Assembly (NCBI GenBank): GCA_015064095.1
Contig: SVSW01000014.1
Span: 1 to 32,456 of the forward strand
DNA length: 32,456 nt
Direction of reading: 5' to 3'
Source: Oscillospiraceae bacterium
GTDB taxonomy: Bacteria > Bacillota > Clostridia > Oscillospirales > CAG-272
The notes beneath the pieces are model-generated. The model saw only the letters and a program-made list of their open reading frames with translations, was not told the origin of the DNA and ran no database searches. The translations under genes and the position numbers were made by a program. Each line of letters starts with the position of its first letter. Within the stretch, counting starts at the first letter, position 1. Below, one piece after another: positions 24,626 to 31,520 of the stretch.

Positions 24626-25489
24626 TTATCTCCTTGTGACCATTGTGCCCGCGCCCTCGTCGGTGAGGATCTCCATCAATATGGAGTGCGGAACGCGTCC
24701 GTCCATGATAACAACATTTTTAACACCGCGGTGGATCGCCTCAATGCAGCAATCGACCTTCGGGATCATTCCACCCGAAATAACGCCATCTTCCTTGAGC
24801 TTTGAGGCTTCCTTTATCGTGATCTCGCCGATAAGAGTTTTCGGGTCGTCCTTATCGCGAAGAATGCCTGCAATATCGGTCATCATAATAAGTCTTTCGG
24901 CACCCATAGCACCCGCAATGAATGCCGCGGCAGTATCTCCGTTTATATTATAGGTATTTCCGTTGCCGTCACAGCCGACAGTCGAAATAACGGGAATATA
25001 TCCCTTTTCGAGCAGATCGAAGACCGCATCGATATTGACCTTTTTGATCTCACCGACATAACCGAGCCTGTCGTCCTTCATTTCAGCCTCAATAAGCCTT
25101 CCGTCAATGCCGGAGATGCCCATAGCCTTTCCGCCCTTCATTTCGAGAAGATTGACAAGTGTCTTATTGACCTTACCCGCAAGCACCATTTGAACGATGT
25201 CAACGGTCTCCTTATCCGTGACGCGAAGTCCGTCAACGAATTCGGGCTTTTTGCCGAGCTTACCCATAATATCGGATATCTCAGGGCCGCCGCCGTGCAC
25301 GAGCACGACCTTGACTCCGACAAGCCACAAAAGCACGATATCTTCCATGACCTGCTCCTTGAGGTGCTCGTTGATCATTGCGTTGCCGCCGTATTTTACA
25401 ACAACGACCTTGCCGTTATATCGTCTTATATAAGGGAGTGCCTGTGTCAGTATCTCCGCGCGATCTGCATTAGTAAAAAGTTCTTCCAT
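24626..25489 (-). CDS. argB: Acetylglutamate kinase
   Basis: A 287-residue amino-acid kinase. VVVKYGGNAM is the N-terminal phosphate loop, VVLVHGGGPEISDIM the acetylglutamate site, and VISTVGCDGNGNTYNINGDTAAAFIAGAMGAERLIMMTDIAG the later core. The N-terminal helix (RAEILTQALPYIRRYN) is the type found in hexameric, arginine-inhibited kinases, so feedback control by arginine is likely (inference). Its start overlaps the argJ stop by 1 base. Confidence 0.97.
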   Translation of the reverse strand: MEELFTNADRAEILTQALPYIRRYNGKVVVVKYGGNAMINEHLKEQVMEDIVLLWLVGVKVVLVHGGGPEISDIMGKLGKKPEFVDGLRVTDKETVDIVQMVLAGKVNKTLVNLLEMKGGKAMGISGIDGRLIEAEMKDDRLGYVGEIKKVNIDAVFDLLEKGYIPVISTVGCDGNGNTYNINGDTAAAFIAGAMGAERLIMMTDIAGILRDKDDPKTLIGEITIKEASKLKEDGVISGGMIPKVDCCIEAIHRGVKNVVIMDGRVPHSILMEILTDEGAGTMVTRR

Positions 25490-26703
25490 TATGTTCTGTA
25501 ATCTCCGTTTATTTTAACGTAATCATATGTAAGATCGCAGCCCCAAGCGGTTGCGCTTGCCTCGCCAGCATCAAGCGTAACGAGTATCTCGATCTCTTTT
25601 TCGAGCAGTATCTCTTTTGCTTTTTCTTCCGAAAAATCAACGCCTGCGCCGTTTCGGCAGACCTCGATCTCACCTGCGGCGCTCTTAAACGAAACGCCGA
25701 TACGGCTTACATCGACGTCGGCTCCGCTGTAACCTATGGCACAAAGCACGCGACCCCAGTTAGCATCAGCTCCGAACATCGCCGCTTTTGTAAGGCTTGA
25801 GCATATAACGCTCTTTGCGACGGTCTTTGCGGTCTTTGTATCCGCAGCACCGCTGACATGACATTCGAGAAGCTTCGTTGCGCCCTCGCCGTCCGCGGCG
25901 ATCATACGGCAAAGATAAACCGTGACCGTATTAAGCGCTTTCATAAATGCGGAAAAATCCTCACCCTCGGCGACGATCTCGGCGTTACCCGCCATTCCGT
26001 TTGCAAGCACCGTGACCATATCGTTGGTCGAGGTGTCTCCGTCAACGCTTACCATATTAAACGTATCTGCTATATCCGAGGAAAGCGCTTTTGCGAGCAT
26101 TTCAGCACTTATGGCAGCATCTGTCGTAATAAAAACGAGCATCGTTGCCATGTTGGGGTGTATCATTCCGCTGCCCTTGGCAATGCCGCCTATCTTGCAT
26201 ACCTTTCCGCCGACTGTAAATTCAACGGCGATCTCCTTTTTAACGGTATCGGTTGTCATAATGCCCTCGGCGGCATCTGCGCTACCGTCACTCGAAAGCG
26301 CGGCACGGAGCATCGGAATTCCGGCTGCTATCGGCTCTATATTAAGAGGCTGTCCGATAACACCCGTTGATGCGACCACAACGTCATCGGCTTTAATGCC
26401 AAGCTCCAAAGCAAGCAGCTCGCTCATTTTTTCTGCGATCTCAATACCGTTGGCATTGCAGGTGTTGGCATTTCCGCTGTTGCAGATAATAGCCTGCGCG
26501 TATCCGTTCTTTATATGCTCACGGGTAACCGTGAGAGGTGCGCCTTTTACAAGATTGGTGGTGTAGACTGCCGCAGCAGTCGCAACCTTTTCGCTGTATA
26601 TGAGTGAAATATCCCTCTTTGTGCGGTTTTTTCGGATTCCGCAATGAACTCCGCTTGCCGTAAATCCCTTCGCGGCGCAAACACCGCCGTTAATTATTTT
26701 CAT
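25489..26703 (-). CDS. argJ: Ornithine acetyltransferase / N-acetylglutamate synthase
   Basis: A 404-residue ArgJ. The precursor is cut by itself before the threonine of MATML in GGIAKGSGMIHPNMATMLVF, and the freed threonine is the nucleophile; the oxyanion TG pair is in VASTGVIGQPL. It recycles acetyl groups from acetylornithine to glutamate, so the cluster runs the cyclic pathway and may not need argA, which is absent here. Whether it is bifunctional cannot be read from sequence. GGAGAAAG lies close before the ATG. Confidence 0.96.
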   Translation of the reverse strand: MKIINGGVCAAKGFTASGVHCGIRKNRTKRDISLIYSEKVATAAAVYTTNLVKGAPLTVTREHIKNGYAQAIICNSGNANTCNANGIEIAEKMSELLALELGIKADDVVVASTGVIGQPLNIEPIAAGIPMLRAALSSDGSADAAEGIMTTDTVKKEIAVEFTVGGKVCKIGGIAKGSGMIHPNMATMLVFITTDAAISAEMLAKALSSDIADTFNMVSVDGDTSTNDMVTVLANGMAGNAEIVAEGEDFSAFMKALNTVTVYLCRMIAADGEGATKLLECHVSGAADTKTAKTVAKSVICSSLTKAAMFGADANWGRVLCAIGYSGADVDVSRIGVSFKSAAGEIEVCRNGAGVDFSEEKAKEILLEKEIEILVTLDAGEASATAWGCDLTYDYVKINGDYRT

Positions 26704-26713
26704 ATCTTTCTCC

Positions 26714-27631
26714 TTAAACGATTAGTCCCGTCGTTTCGTCGATACCGAGCAGAATATTCATATTTTGAATAGCTGCACCCGATGCACCCTTGCCAAGATT
26801 GTCAAATGTTGAAACGAGTAATATTCTGTCCTCATTTCCGTAAACCGAAACTGCCATGTCATCGCGACCTGCATATGCATTGGCTGCGATAAGACCCGCC
26901 TCGCTGTTTTCGAAATGAACTATTTTAGAATTGTATTTTTCGGCGTATATCGCCTTAATATCCTCAATATTTCCTTTTACGTCTTTTGCGAAAAGCGGAA
27001 CCGTCACTTGCATGCCGCAAAAATAATCCGCAACTATCGGACAGAAGGCAGGAGAGATCGAAAGCCCTGCGATCTTCTGCATTTCGGGCAGGTGCTTGTG
27101 CGTTTGCGCAAGCCCGTACTGACGGGGTGCTGAAAGCTCAATGCTTCTGTTTTTGTCCTCGTATTCGGCGATCATTTTTTTGCCACCGCCCGAATATCCC
27201 GTGAGCGAGAAGCAAGTCAGAGCCGCATCGGGCTTTATTATCCCCTCTCTTACGAGCGGCTCGGTAAGAGCGAGAAATCCGCTGGCGTGACAACCGGGAT
27301 TGGCTATTCTTTTGCTCGCGGCGATCCTCTCGCGTCTGCAAGAAAGCTCGGCAAAACCGTACTCCCAATCATCGCTTGTTCTGTGCGCCGTCGATGTATC
27401 TATAACGGCTGTATTTTTATTTCTTATAAAGCTGACAGCCTCCCGCGCCGCCGCATCGGGCAGGCAAAGGAAAACAATATCGGCAGAATTTATCGCGTCA
27501 GCCCGCGCGGCAGGATCTTTTCGAAGCTCCTCCGGCAAGCGAATAAGGCTTATATCGGGGCGCTTTGCAAGCAGATCAAATATCTTAAGACCCGTCGTTC
27601 CGGCGCTTCCGTCAATAAACACATTAGTCAT
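26714..27631 (-). CDS. argC: N-acetyl-gamma-glutamyl-phosphate reductase, short (type 2) form
   Basis: A 305-residue NADPH-dependent reductase. It begins NVFIDGSAGTTGLKIFDLLAK, the nucleotide-binding segment of the less common, shorter ArgC form, and the catalytic cysteine is in RIANPGCHASGF. Also visible are CFSLTGYSGGGKKMIAEYED and HKHLPEMQKIAGL. The common ArgC is about 345 residues and begins differently (a GxTGYxGxEL-type loop). AAGGAGAAACGAAA lies before the ATG. It is the first gene of argCJBDF, behind the ARG boxes and a consensus promoter. Confidence 0.94.
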   Translation of the reverse strand: MTNVFIDGSAGTTGLKIFDLLAKRPDISLIRLPEELRKDPAARADAINSADIVFLCLPDAAAREAVSFIRNKNTAVIDTSTAHRTSDDWEYGFAELSCRRERIAASKRIANPGCHASGFLALTEPLVREGIIKPDAALTCFSLTGYSGGGKKMIAEYEDKNRSIELSAPRQYGLAQTHKHLPEMQKIAGLSISPAFCPIVADYFCGMQVTVPLFAKDVKGNIEDIKAIYAEKYNSKIVHFENSEAGLIAANAYAGRDDMAVSVYGNEDRILLVSTFDNLGKGASGAAIQNMNILLGIDETTGLIV

Positions 27632-27644
27632 TTTCGTTTCTCCT

Positions 27645-27688
27645 TGAATTTATGCATGAATATTGAATAAATATTCAGTGTTTATTCA
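27645..27688 (-). promoter_or_regulatory. ARG box cluster (ArgR operator) before argC
   Basis: The 18-mer at 27662-27679 contains TGAAT-AAAT-ATTCA, an exact match to the ARG box palindrome core. Further half-sites TGAAT (27645-27649 and 27657-27661) and ATTCA (27684-27688) flank it. The cluster lies about 15-50 bases after the expected transcription start and before the argC ribosome binding site, well placed for ArgR to block transcription. Confidence 0.88.
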
Positions 27689-27700
27689 ACAATACATAGA

Positions 27701-27729
27701 ATTATACACGATAAACTTTTATTTGTCAA
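27701..27729 (-). promoter_or_regulatory. Consensus promoter of argCJBDF
   Basis: On the minus strand, TTGACA (27724-27729), 17 bases, TATAAT (27701-27706): a perfect sigma-A promoter followed at once by the ARG boxes. Confidence 0.9.
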
Positions 27730-27768
27730 TAGCATTTTTAAAATAATATTTATTTTTCGTAAAAGCAC

Positions 27769-27799
27769 AAAACGGCCCGTGAATATACCGAGCCGTTTT
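27769..27799 (-). terminator. Terminator after glucokinase
   Basis: AAAACGGCCCG and CGAGCCGTTTT with one mismatch around a 9-base loop. On the minus strand it ends in TTTTGTGCTTTT. It is 18 bases after the glk stop. Confidence 0.8.
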
Positions 27800-27816
27800 A
27801 TGAATAATTATGAATT

Positions 27817-28776
27817 TTATACACTCAAAAGGGCTGCACCGATGATGCCTGCGTCGTTTTTAAGCTTTGCTATGCGAATATCGGTGAGAGGGGGGAGATT
27901 TCCGCCGTATTGCTCTTTTCTTATCGTGGGAAGTACCGCCTCAACGAGCGATTGACCTTCATTGGAAACGCCTCCGCCGATTGAGATCACCTCGGGCTGG
28001 AAGATATTGACCATGTTTGTAAGTCCGCAAGCAAGATAGCTGATGTAGGTGTCAACGACCTCGCGCCCCGCGGCATCGCCCATTCTCATAGCCTCAAATG
28101 CCGTAACGCCCGAAACCTTGCCCTTCTTTTCGACAAGCTCGGTCATGACCGTAGCACGGCCCTCGCGCGCGCACTCCTCAAGCTTTTCTTTTGTCATATT
28201 TATAAGACCCGTTGCAGAGCTGTATGACTCCCAGCAACCACGTCTTCCGCAAGAGCAGTGCTTACCGTCGTGTTCAATAACGATGTGTCCGAGCTCGCCC
28301 GCAATTCCGTTGAAGCCCGAATATATCTTTCCGTCAATGATAACTCCGCCGCCAACGCCGGTTCCCAGAGTGATCATAACAGAATGAGTTGCTCCCTTTG
28401 CAGCGCCTGCAACCGCCTCTCCCCAAGCCGCCGCATTTGCGTCATTCTCAACGCGCACATCGACAACACCGGTCTTCTCCGAAACCATCTTAGTGATCGG
28501 CAGATATGAGAAAGGAAGATTGTTCGCATATTTGACAACGCCGTTTGCACTGTCGATAGCACCGGGCGATGCGATACCGATCGCGGCGATCTCCGAAATA
28601 TCGATACCGTTTTCTACGCAGATCTTTTTGCAAAGTGACGCAATATCGTCAACGATCGCCTCGGCTCCGCGCTCCGTGATCGTGGGCGTGCTGAGCTTTG
28701 CAACGATCTTATATTCTTCGTTTACAAGTCCGGCGGCGATATTCGTTCCGCCAAGGTCAATACCAATTCTGTACAT
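27817..28776 (-). CDS. glk: ROK-family glucokinase
   Basis: A 319-residue ROK kinase. It begins RIGIDLGGTNIAAGLV (ATP loop) and has ENDANAAAWGEAVAGAAKG with the catalytic aspartate, GTGVGGGVIIDGKIYSG, GHIVIEHDGKHCSCGRRGCWE holding the CxCGxxGCxE zinc site, and ISIGGGVSNEG near the end. It phosphorylates glucose to glucose-6-phosphate in the cytoplasm. Glucose rather than another hexose is inferred from the family. It is a single-gene unit with a perfect promoter and its own terminator; AAAGGAG lies 7 bases before the ATG. Confidence 0.94.
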   Translation of the reverse strand: MYRIGIDLGGTNIAAGLVNEEYKIVAKLSTPTITERGAEAIVDDIASLCKKICVENGIDISEIAAIGIASPGAIDSANGVVKYANNLPFSYLPITKMVSEKTGVVDVRVENDANAAAWGEAVAGAAKGATHSVMITLGTGVGGGVIIDGKIYSGFNGIAGELGHIVIEHDGKHCSCGRRGCWESYSSATGLINMTKEKLEECAREGRATVMTELVEKKGKVSGVTAFEAMRMGDAAGREVVDTYISYLACGLTNMVNIFQPEVISIGGGVSNEGQSLVEAVLPTIRKEQYGGNLPPLTDIRIAKLKNDAGIIGAALLSV

Positions 28777-28805
28777 AAGTTACTCCTTTGAATTTTGTCA
28801 TTGTA

Positions 28806-28834
28806 ATTATACAGTAATAAAAAAATTATGTCAA
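28806..28834 (-). promoter_or_regulatory. Consensus promoter of glk
   Basis: On the minus strand, TTGACA (28829-28834), 17 bases, TATAAT (28806-28811). The -35 lies right after the end of the CrtO-like gene. Confidence 0.9.
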
Positions 28835-28851
28835 TAGCTTTTGTCCGAATA

Positions 28852-29412
28852 TTATATTTCCCCTTTTCTTTTCGCAACGCGAAGCACGATCGGTCGGTTA
28901 TACCTTTGCACAATGATAAACTGAAGATCGAAAAGCATAGCGGCAACGGCAGTAATGATGAAGATCCAAAGCTCGCCCCAAATCAGCCCAAACAGAATGC
29001 TGCTGAGAGCGTGCAGCTCGTTTATCCAATGATCAAGCTCAGATTTTGCCATTGTGTTGGCGATCTCGAGATATGTATGCTTTGCCGTAGAAAAGGAATC
29101 CGGATCAAATGTCAAAACCTTTTCCTTCCATTTGCGCACGCGCAAAAGCTTATAAAGCTTTTTTTCGAATTTGCGCTCGCTAAACCAACGTGCCTTGTAG
29201 CTCACGCCAAATCTCTTTGAAATATTCCCGAGAATTATGCGGCCGCCGAAATGGTACGTTATCGTAAAAAATGTCACACCCGTCCATAAAACTGCGCCGT
29301 ATCGCGCGAATCCGCCGTAATACAGGACAAAGCAGGCAGCCGAAATGATGACCGATATGGTAATAACGCAATACATAAATATTGCAGGTCCGCTTAATTT
29401 ATTTTTGTTCAT
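28852..29412 (-). CDS. CrtO-like acyltransferase family membrane protein
   Basis: A 186-residue protein with two N-terminal membrane segments (about 10-32 and 38-58), a basic middle and a hydrophobic C-terminal part (140-166). It has the three blocks that I recall from the staphyloxanthin acyltransferase CrtO of Staphylococcus: RVRKWKEKVL (91-100), ELDHWI (125-130) and IIVQRYNRP (166-174), in the same order and spacing. In Staphylococcus the enzyme acylates a glycosylated carotenoid; no carotenoid genes are in this window. Function here is unknown, with acyl transfer to a membrane lipid or glycan possible. GAGGAAGAT lies before the ATG. It is downstream of rlmD, after 132 bases of open frame. 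Confidence 0.72.
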   Translation of the reverse strand: MNKNKLSGPAIFMYCVITISVIISAACFVLYYGGFARYGAVLWTGVTFFTITYHFGGRIILGNISKRFGVSYKARWFSERKFEKKLYKLLRVRKWKEKVLTFDPDSFSTAKHTYLEIANTMAKSELDHWINELHALSSILFGLIWGELWIFIITAVAAMLFDLQFIIVQRYNRPIVLRVAKRKGEI

Positions 29413-29544
29413 ATCTTCCTCTTTAGATGTTCCGTCATTTTGCCCTTTGCAAAAAAGCTGGACGGTTTTTATTTCAAGCGCAAATCTTGTAGAGACCGGC
29501 GTCCTCGACGGTCCGCGATTGTGGAGTATGCTCTTTTGCTCAAT

Positions 29545-30936
29545 TCATGCCAACGGCAATTCATTGTCGAGCCGACGTGTGAGACACACGACGGACTCAA
29601 CGTGTCCCGTTCTCGGGAACATATCAACGGGTGTGACCGTTCCGATCGAATACCCAAGCTCCGAGAAGAGTTTGCAGTCACGCGCAAGCGTGACGGGATC
29701 GCATGAAACATATACTATTTTCTTAATCTTTCGTTCAGCGAGATATCCGATAAGCTCCGGCGTGCTTCCCTTTCGCGGCGGATCGAGCACCACCACATCG
29801 GCATCTATTTTGCCCGTTATTTTTTCTGCCGATGCAATTATACCCTCGGAATCCGAGGCATCGCCGCAATAAAATTCCGCGTTTTCAATGCCGTTTCTCA
29901 AAGCATTCTTTTTTGCGCACTCAACAGCACCCGCAACGATCTCAATACCGATCAACCGATCAGCGTCCTTTGCCATTGTAAGTCCTATACTGCCCGTTCC
30001 GCAATAAAGATCAAGCAAGGTTCCGCCCGTCATTGCTGCGCGACGACGCGCTTCGGCATAAAGCAGCTCAGCGCCCTTATGGTTGACCTGCCAAAAGGAA
30101 TCCGCGGTAACGGTAAAGCGCACACCGCACAACTCATCCTCTATGTGATCGCGCCCGTAAATACACGAAAATTCGTCGCCAAGTATCTCATTGGTTACCT
30201 TCCTGTTGAAATTCAGCATAAAGGAAACTATATTCGGATATATTTTGACAAGCTCTCTTGCAAAATCTTGATTTATTGAGCGATGGTCTTCGTTTAATAC
30301 AAGACAGACCATGATCTCATCCGTCGCTTCTCCGTAGCGAATGTAAATATGGCGCAAAACGCCCGTTGCGCGCTCCTCGTCGTATGCGCAAACACCGCGA
30401 TCCGCCGCCATTTCACAAACGGTTTTTGCTATCTCCGAAAACATTTTCGGCTGCAAGCGACACGCTGTCACAGGTATAAGATCGTGAGTTTTAACGGCAA
30501 AAAAGCCCGGAGTGGGCTTACACCTTACATTTCTGATCGGAAACTGCGCTTTGTTTCGATATCCGCAGATCTCGCCGGTCGACAAAACGTGCTCGACCTT
30601 GACATTCGGCAGTCCGGCTTTTTTGAACGCATTTTCAACGTAGCCTCGCTTGAGTTCAAGCTCGTGTTCATAGGTAATATGGCGGTATATACAGCCGCCG
30701 CAAGCCTCGGGCGCATCGCAAAACTGCTCTTTTGTCCGATTTTCGGAAGGCTCAACGATACTTTCGAGCCGTCCGACATAAAATTTTGAATTGACCTTTA
30801 TTATTTTCGCATCAACTGTATCTCCCGTGACCGCACCGCGCACGAACACAACGCGCCCGTCATCGGCGCGGCCGACGCCGCTTCCGAGATTGTTGAGATC
30901 GAAGATCGAAAGTCTTATTATATCGCCTTTTTTCAT
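29545..30936 (-). CDS. rlmD: 23S rRNA (uracil-5-)-methyltransferase RlmD/RlmCD
   Basis: A 463-residue TrmA-family enzyme that makes m5U in 23S rRNA. It has an N-terminal TRAM domain (about 1-58, GDIIRLSIFDLNNLGSGVGR), the [4Fe-4S] cysteines in CDAPEACGGCIYRHITYEHE, the SAM motifs LLDLYCGTGSIGLTMAK and VLDPPRKGSTPELI, and the catalytic cysteine in KIVYVSCDPVTLARDC. In Firmicutes a single RlmCD may do two sites, which cannot be read here. It begins one base after rnhA, with a weak ribosome binding site, so it depends on coupling. Confidence 0.95.
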   Translation of the reverse strand: MKKGDIIRLSIFDLNNLGSGVGRADDGRVVFVRGAVTGDTVDAKIIKVNSKFYVGRLESIVEPSENRTKEQFCDAPEACGGCIYRHITYEHELELKRGYVENAFKKAGLPNVKVEHVLSTGEICGYRNKAQFPIRNVRCKPTPGFFAVKTHDLIPVTACRLQPKMFSEIAKTVCEMAADRGVCAYDEERATGVLRHIYIRYGEATDEIMVCLVLNEDHRSINQDFARELVKIYPNIVSFMLNFNRKVTNEILGDEFSCIYGRDHIEDELCGVRFTVTADSFWQVNHKGAELLYAEARRRAAMTGGTLLDLYCGTGSIGLTMAKDADRLIGIEIVAGAVECAKKNALRNGIENAEFYCGDASDSEGIIASAEKITGKIDADVVVLDPPRKGSTPELIGYLAERKIKKIVYVSCDPVTLARDCKLFSELGYSIGTVTPVDMFPRTGHVESVVCLTRRLDNELPLA

Positions 30937-30937
30937 C

Positions 30938-31378
30938 TTAATTTTTCAAGCTGTCGGCAAACGCCGTTGCAAGCGCGTCACAGCGCTCATTGTAATGATG
31001 TCCTTCATGTCCCTTGACCCAAACAAAGCTGACCTTATGCTTTTCCAAAAGATTGAGCAGCGTTTCCCACAGATCGGGATTAAGGGCAGGCTTTTTGTCT
31101 GCTTTTTTCCAGCCGTGGCTGCGCCACCCCTCAGCCCAGCCCTGCTCTATTGCGTCGATCATGTATTTGGAATCGGAGGTCAACGTTACCTCACACGCCT
31201 CTTTCAGCCTTGAGAGTGCCTCGATCGCGGCAGTCAGTTCCATACGGTTATTCGTTGTTTCGCGTTCACCGCCCGAAAGCTCCTTTTCGGTATTTCCGTA
31301 AACGAGTATCGCGCCCCAACCGCCGACCCCGGGATTCCCGCGGCACGCACCGTCGGTATATATATCAACATGCTTCAT
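30938..31378 (-). CDS. rnhA: Ribonuclease HI
   Basis: A 146-residue RNase HI that cuts RNA in RNA-DNA hybrids. The four acidic residues are visible: the first Asp in [20 protein letters not shown], the Glu in [13 protein letters not shown], the Asp in [20 protein letters not shown], and the last Asp in [18 protein letters not shown]. There is no hybrid-binding domain, so it is the short E. coli type. GAGG lies 7 bases before the ATG. It leads rnhA - rlmD - CrtO-like. Confidence 0.96.
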   Translation of the reverse strand: MKHVDIYTDGACRGNPGVGGWGAILVYGNTEKELSGGERETTNNRMELTAAIEALSRLKEACEVTLTSDSKYMIDAIEQGWAEGWRSHGWKKADKKPALNPDLWETLLNLLEKHKVSFVWVKGHEGHHYNERCDALATAFADSLKN

Positions 31379-31409
31379 AAAAAAAACCTCAATTACCTTA
31401 TTTAGCTAT

Positions 31410-31438
31410 ATTATAACACATCTTGCGGGATTTCGGAA
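31410..31438 (-). promoter_or_regulatory. Probable rnhA promoter
   Basis: On the minus strand, TATAAT (31410-31415) with a poor -35 TTCCGA (31433-31438) at 17 bases. It diverges from the + promoter at 31457. Confidence 0.4.
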
Positions 31439-31456
31439 TTATTTTTTGCAAAATTA

Positions 31457-31485
31457 TTGATTTTCTATCGATTTTATTATATAAT
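31457..31485 (+). promoter_or_regulatory. Promoter of the E2-like gene
   Basis: TTGATT (31457-31462), 17 bases, TATAAT (31480-31485), followed 36 bases later by the GTG start. Confidence 0.65.
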
Positions 31486-31520
31486 CTACGTATATATATG
31501 ATTATGAAAGGTTGGACAAC

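Noticed and set aside
25922-26566. 214-codon Ser/Ala-rich open frame on the + strand
   Set aside because: It is the antisense shadow of argJ.
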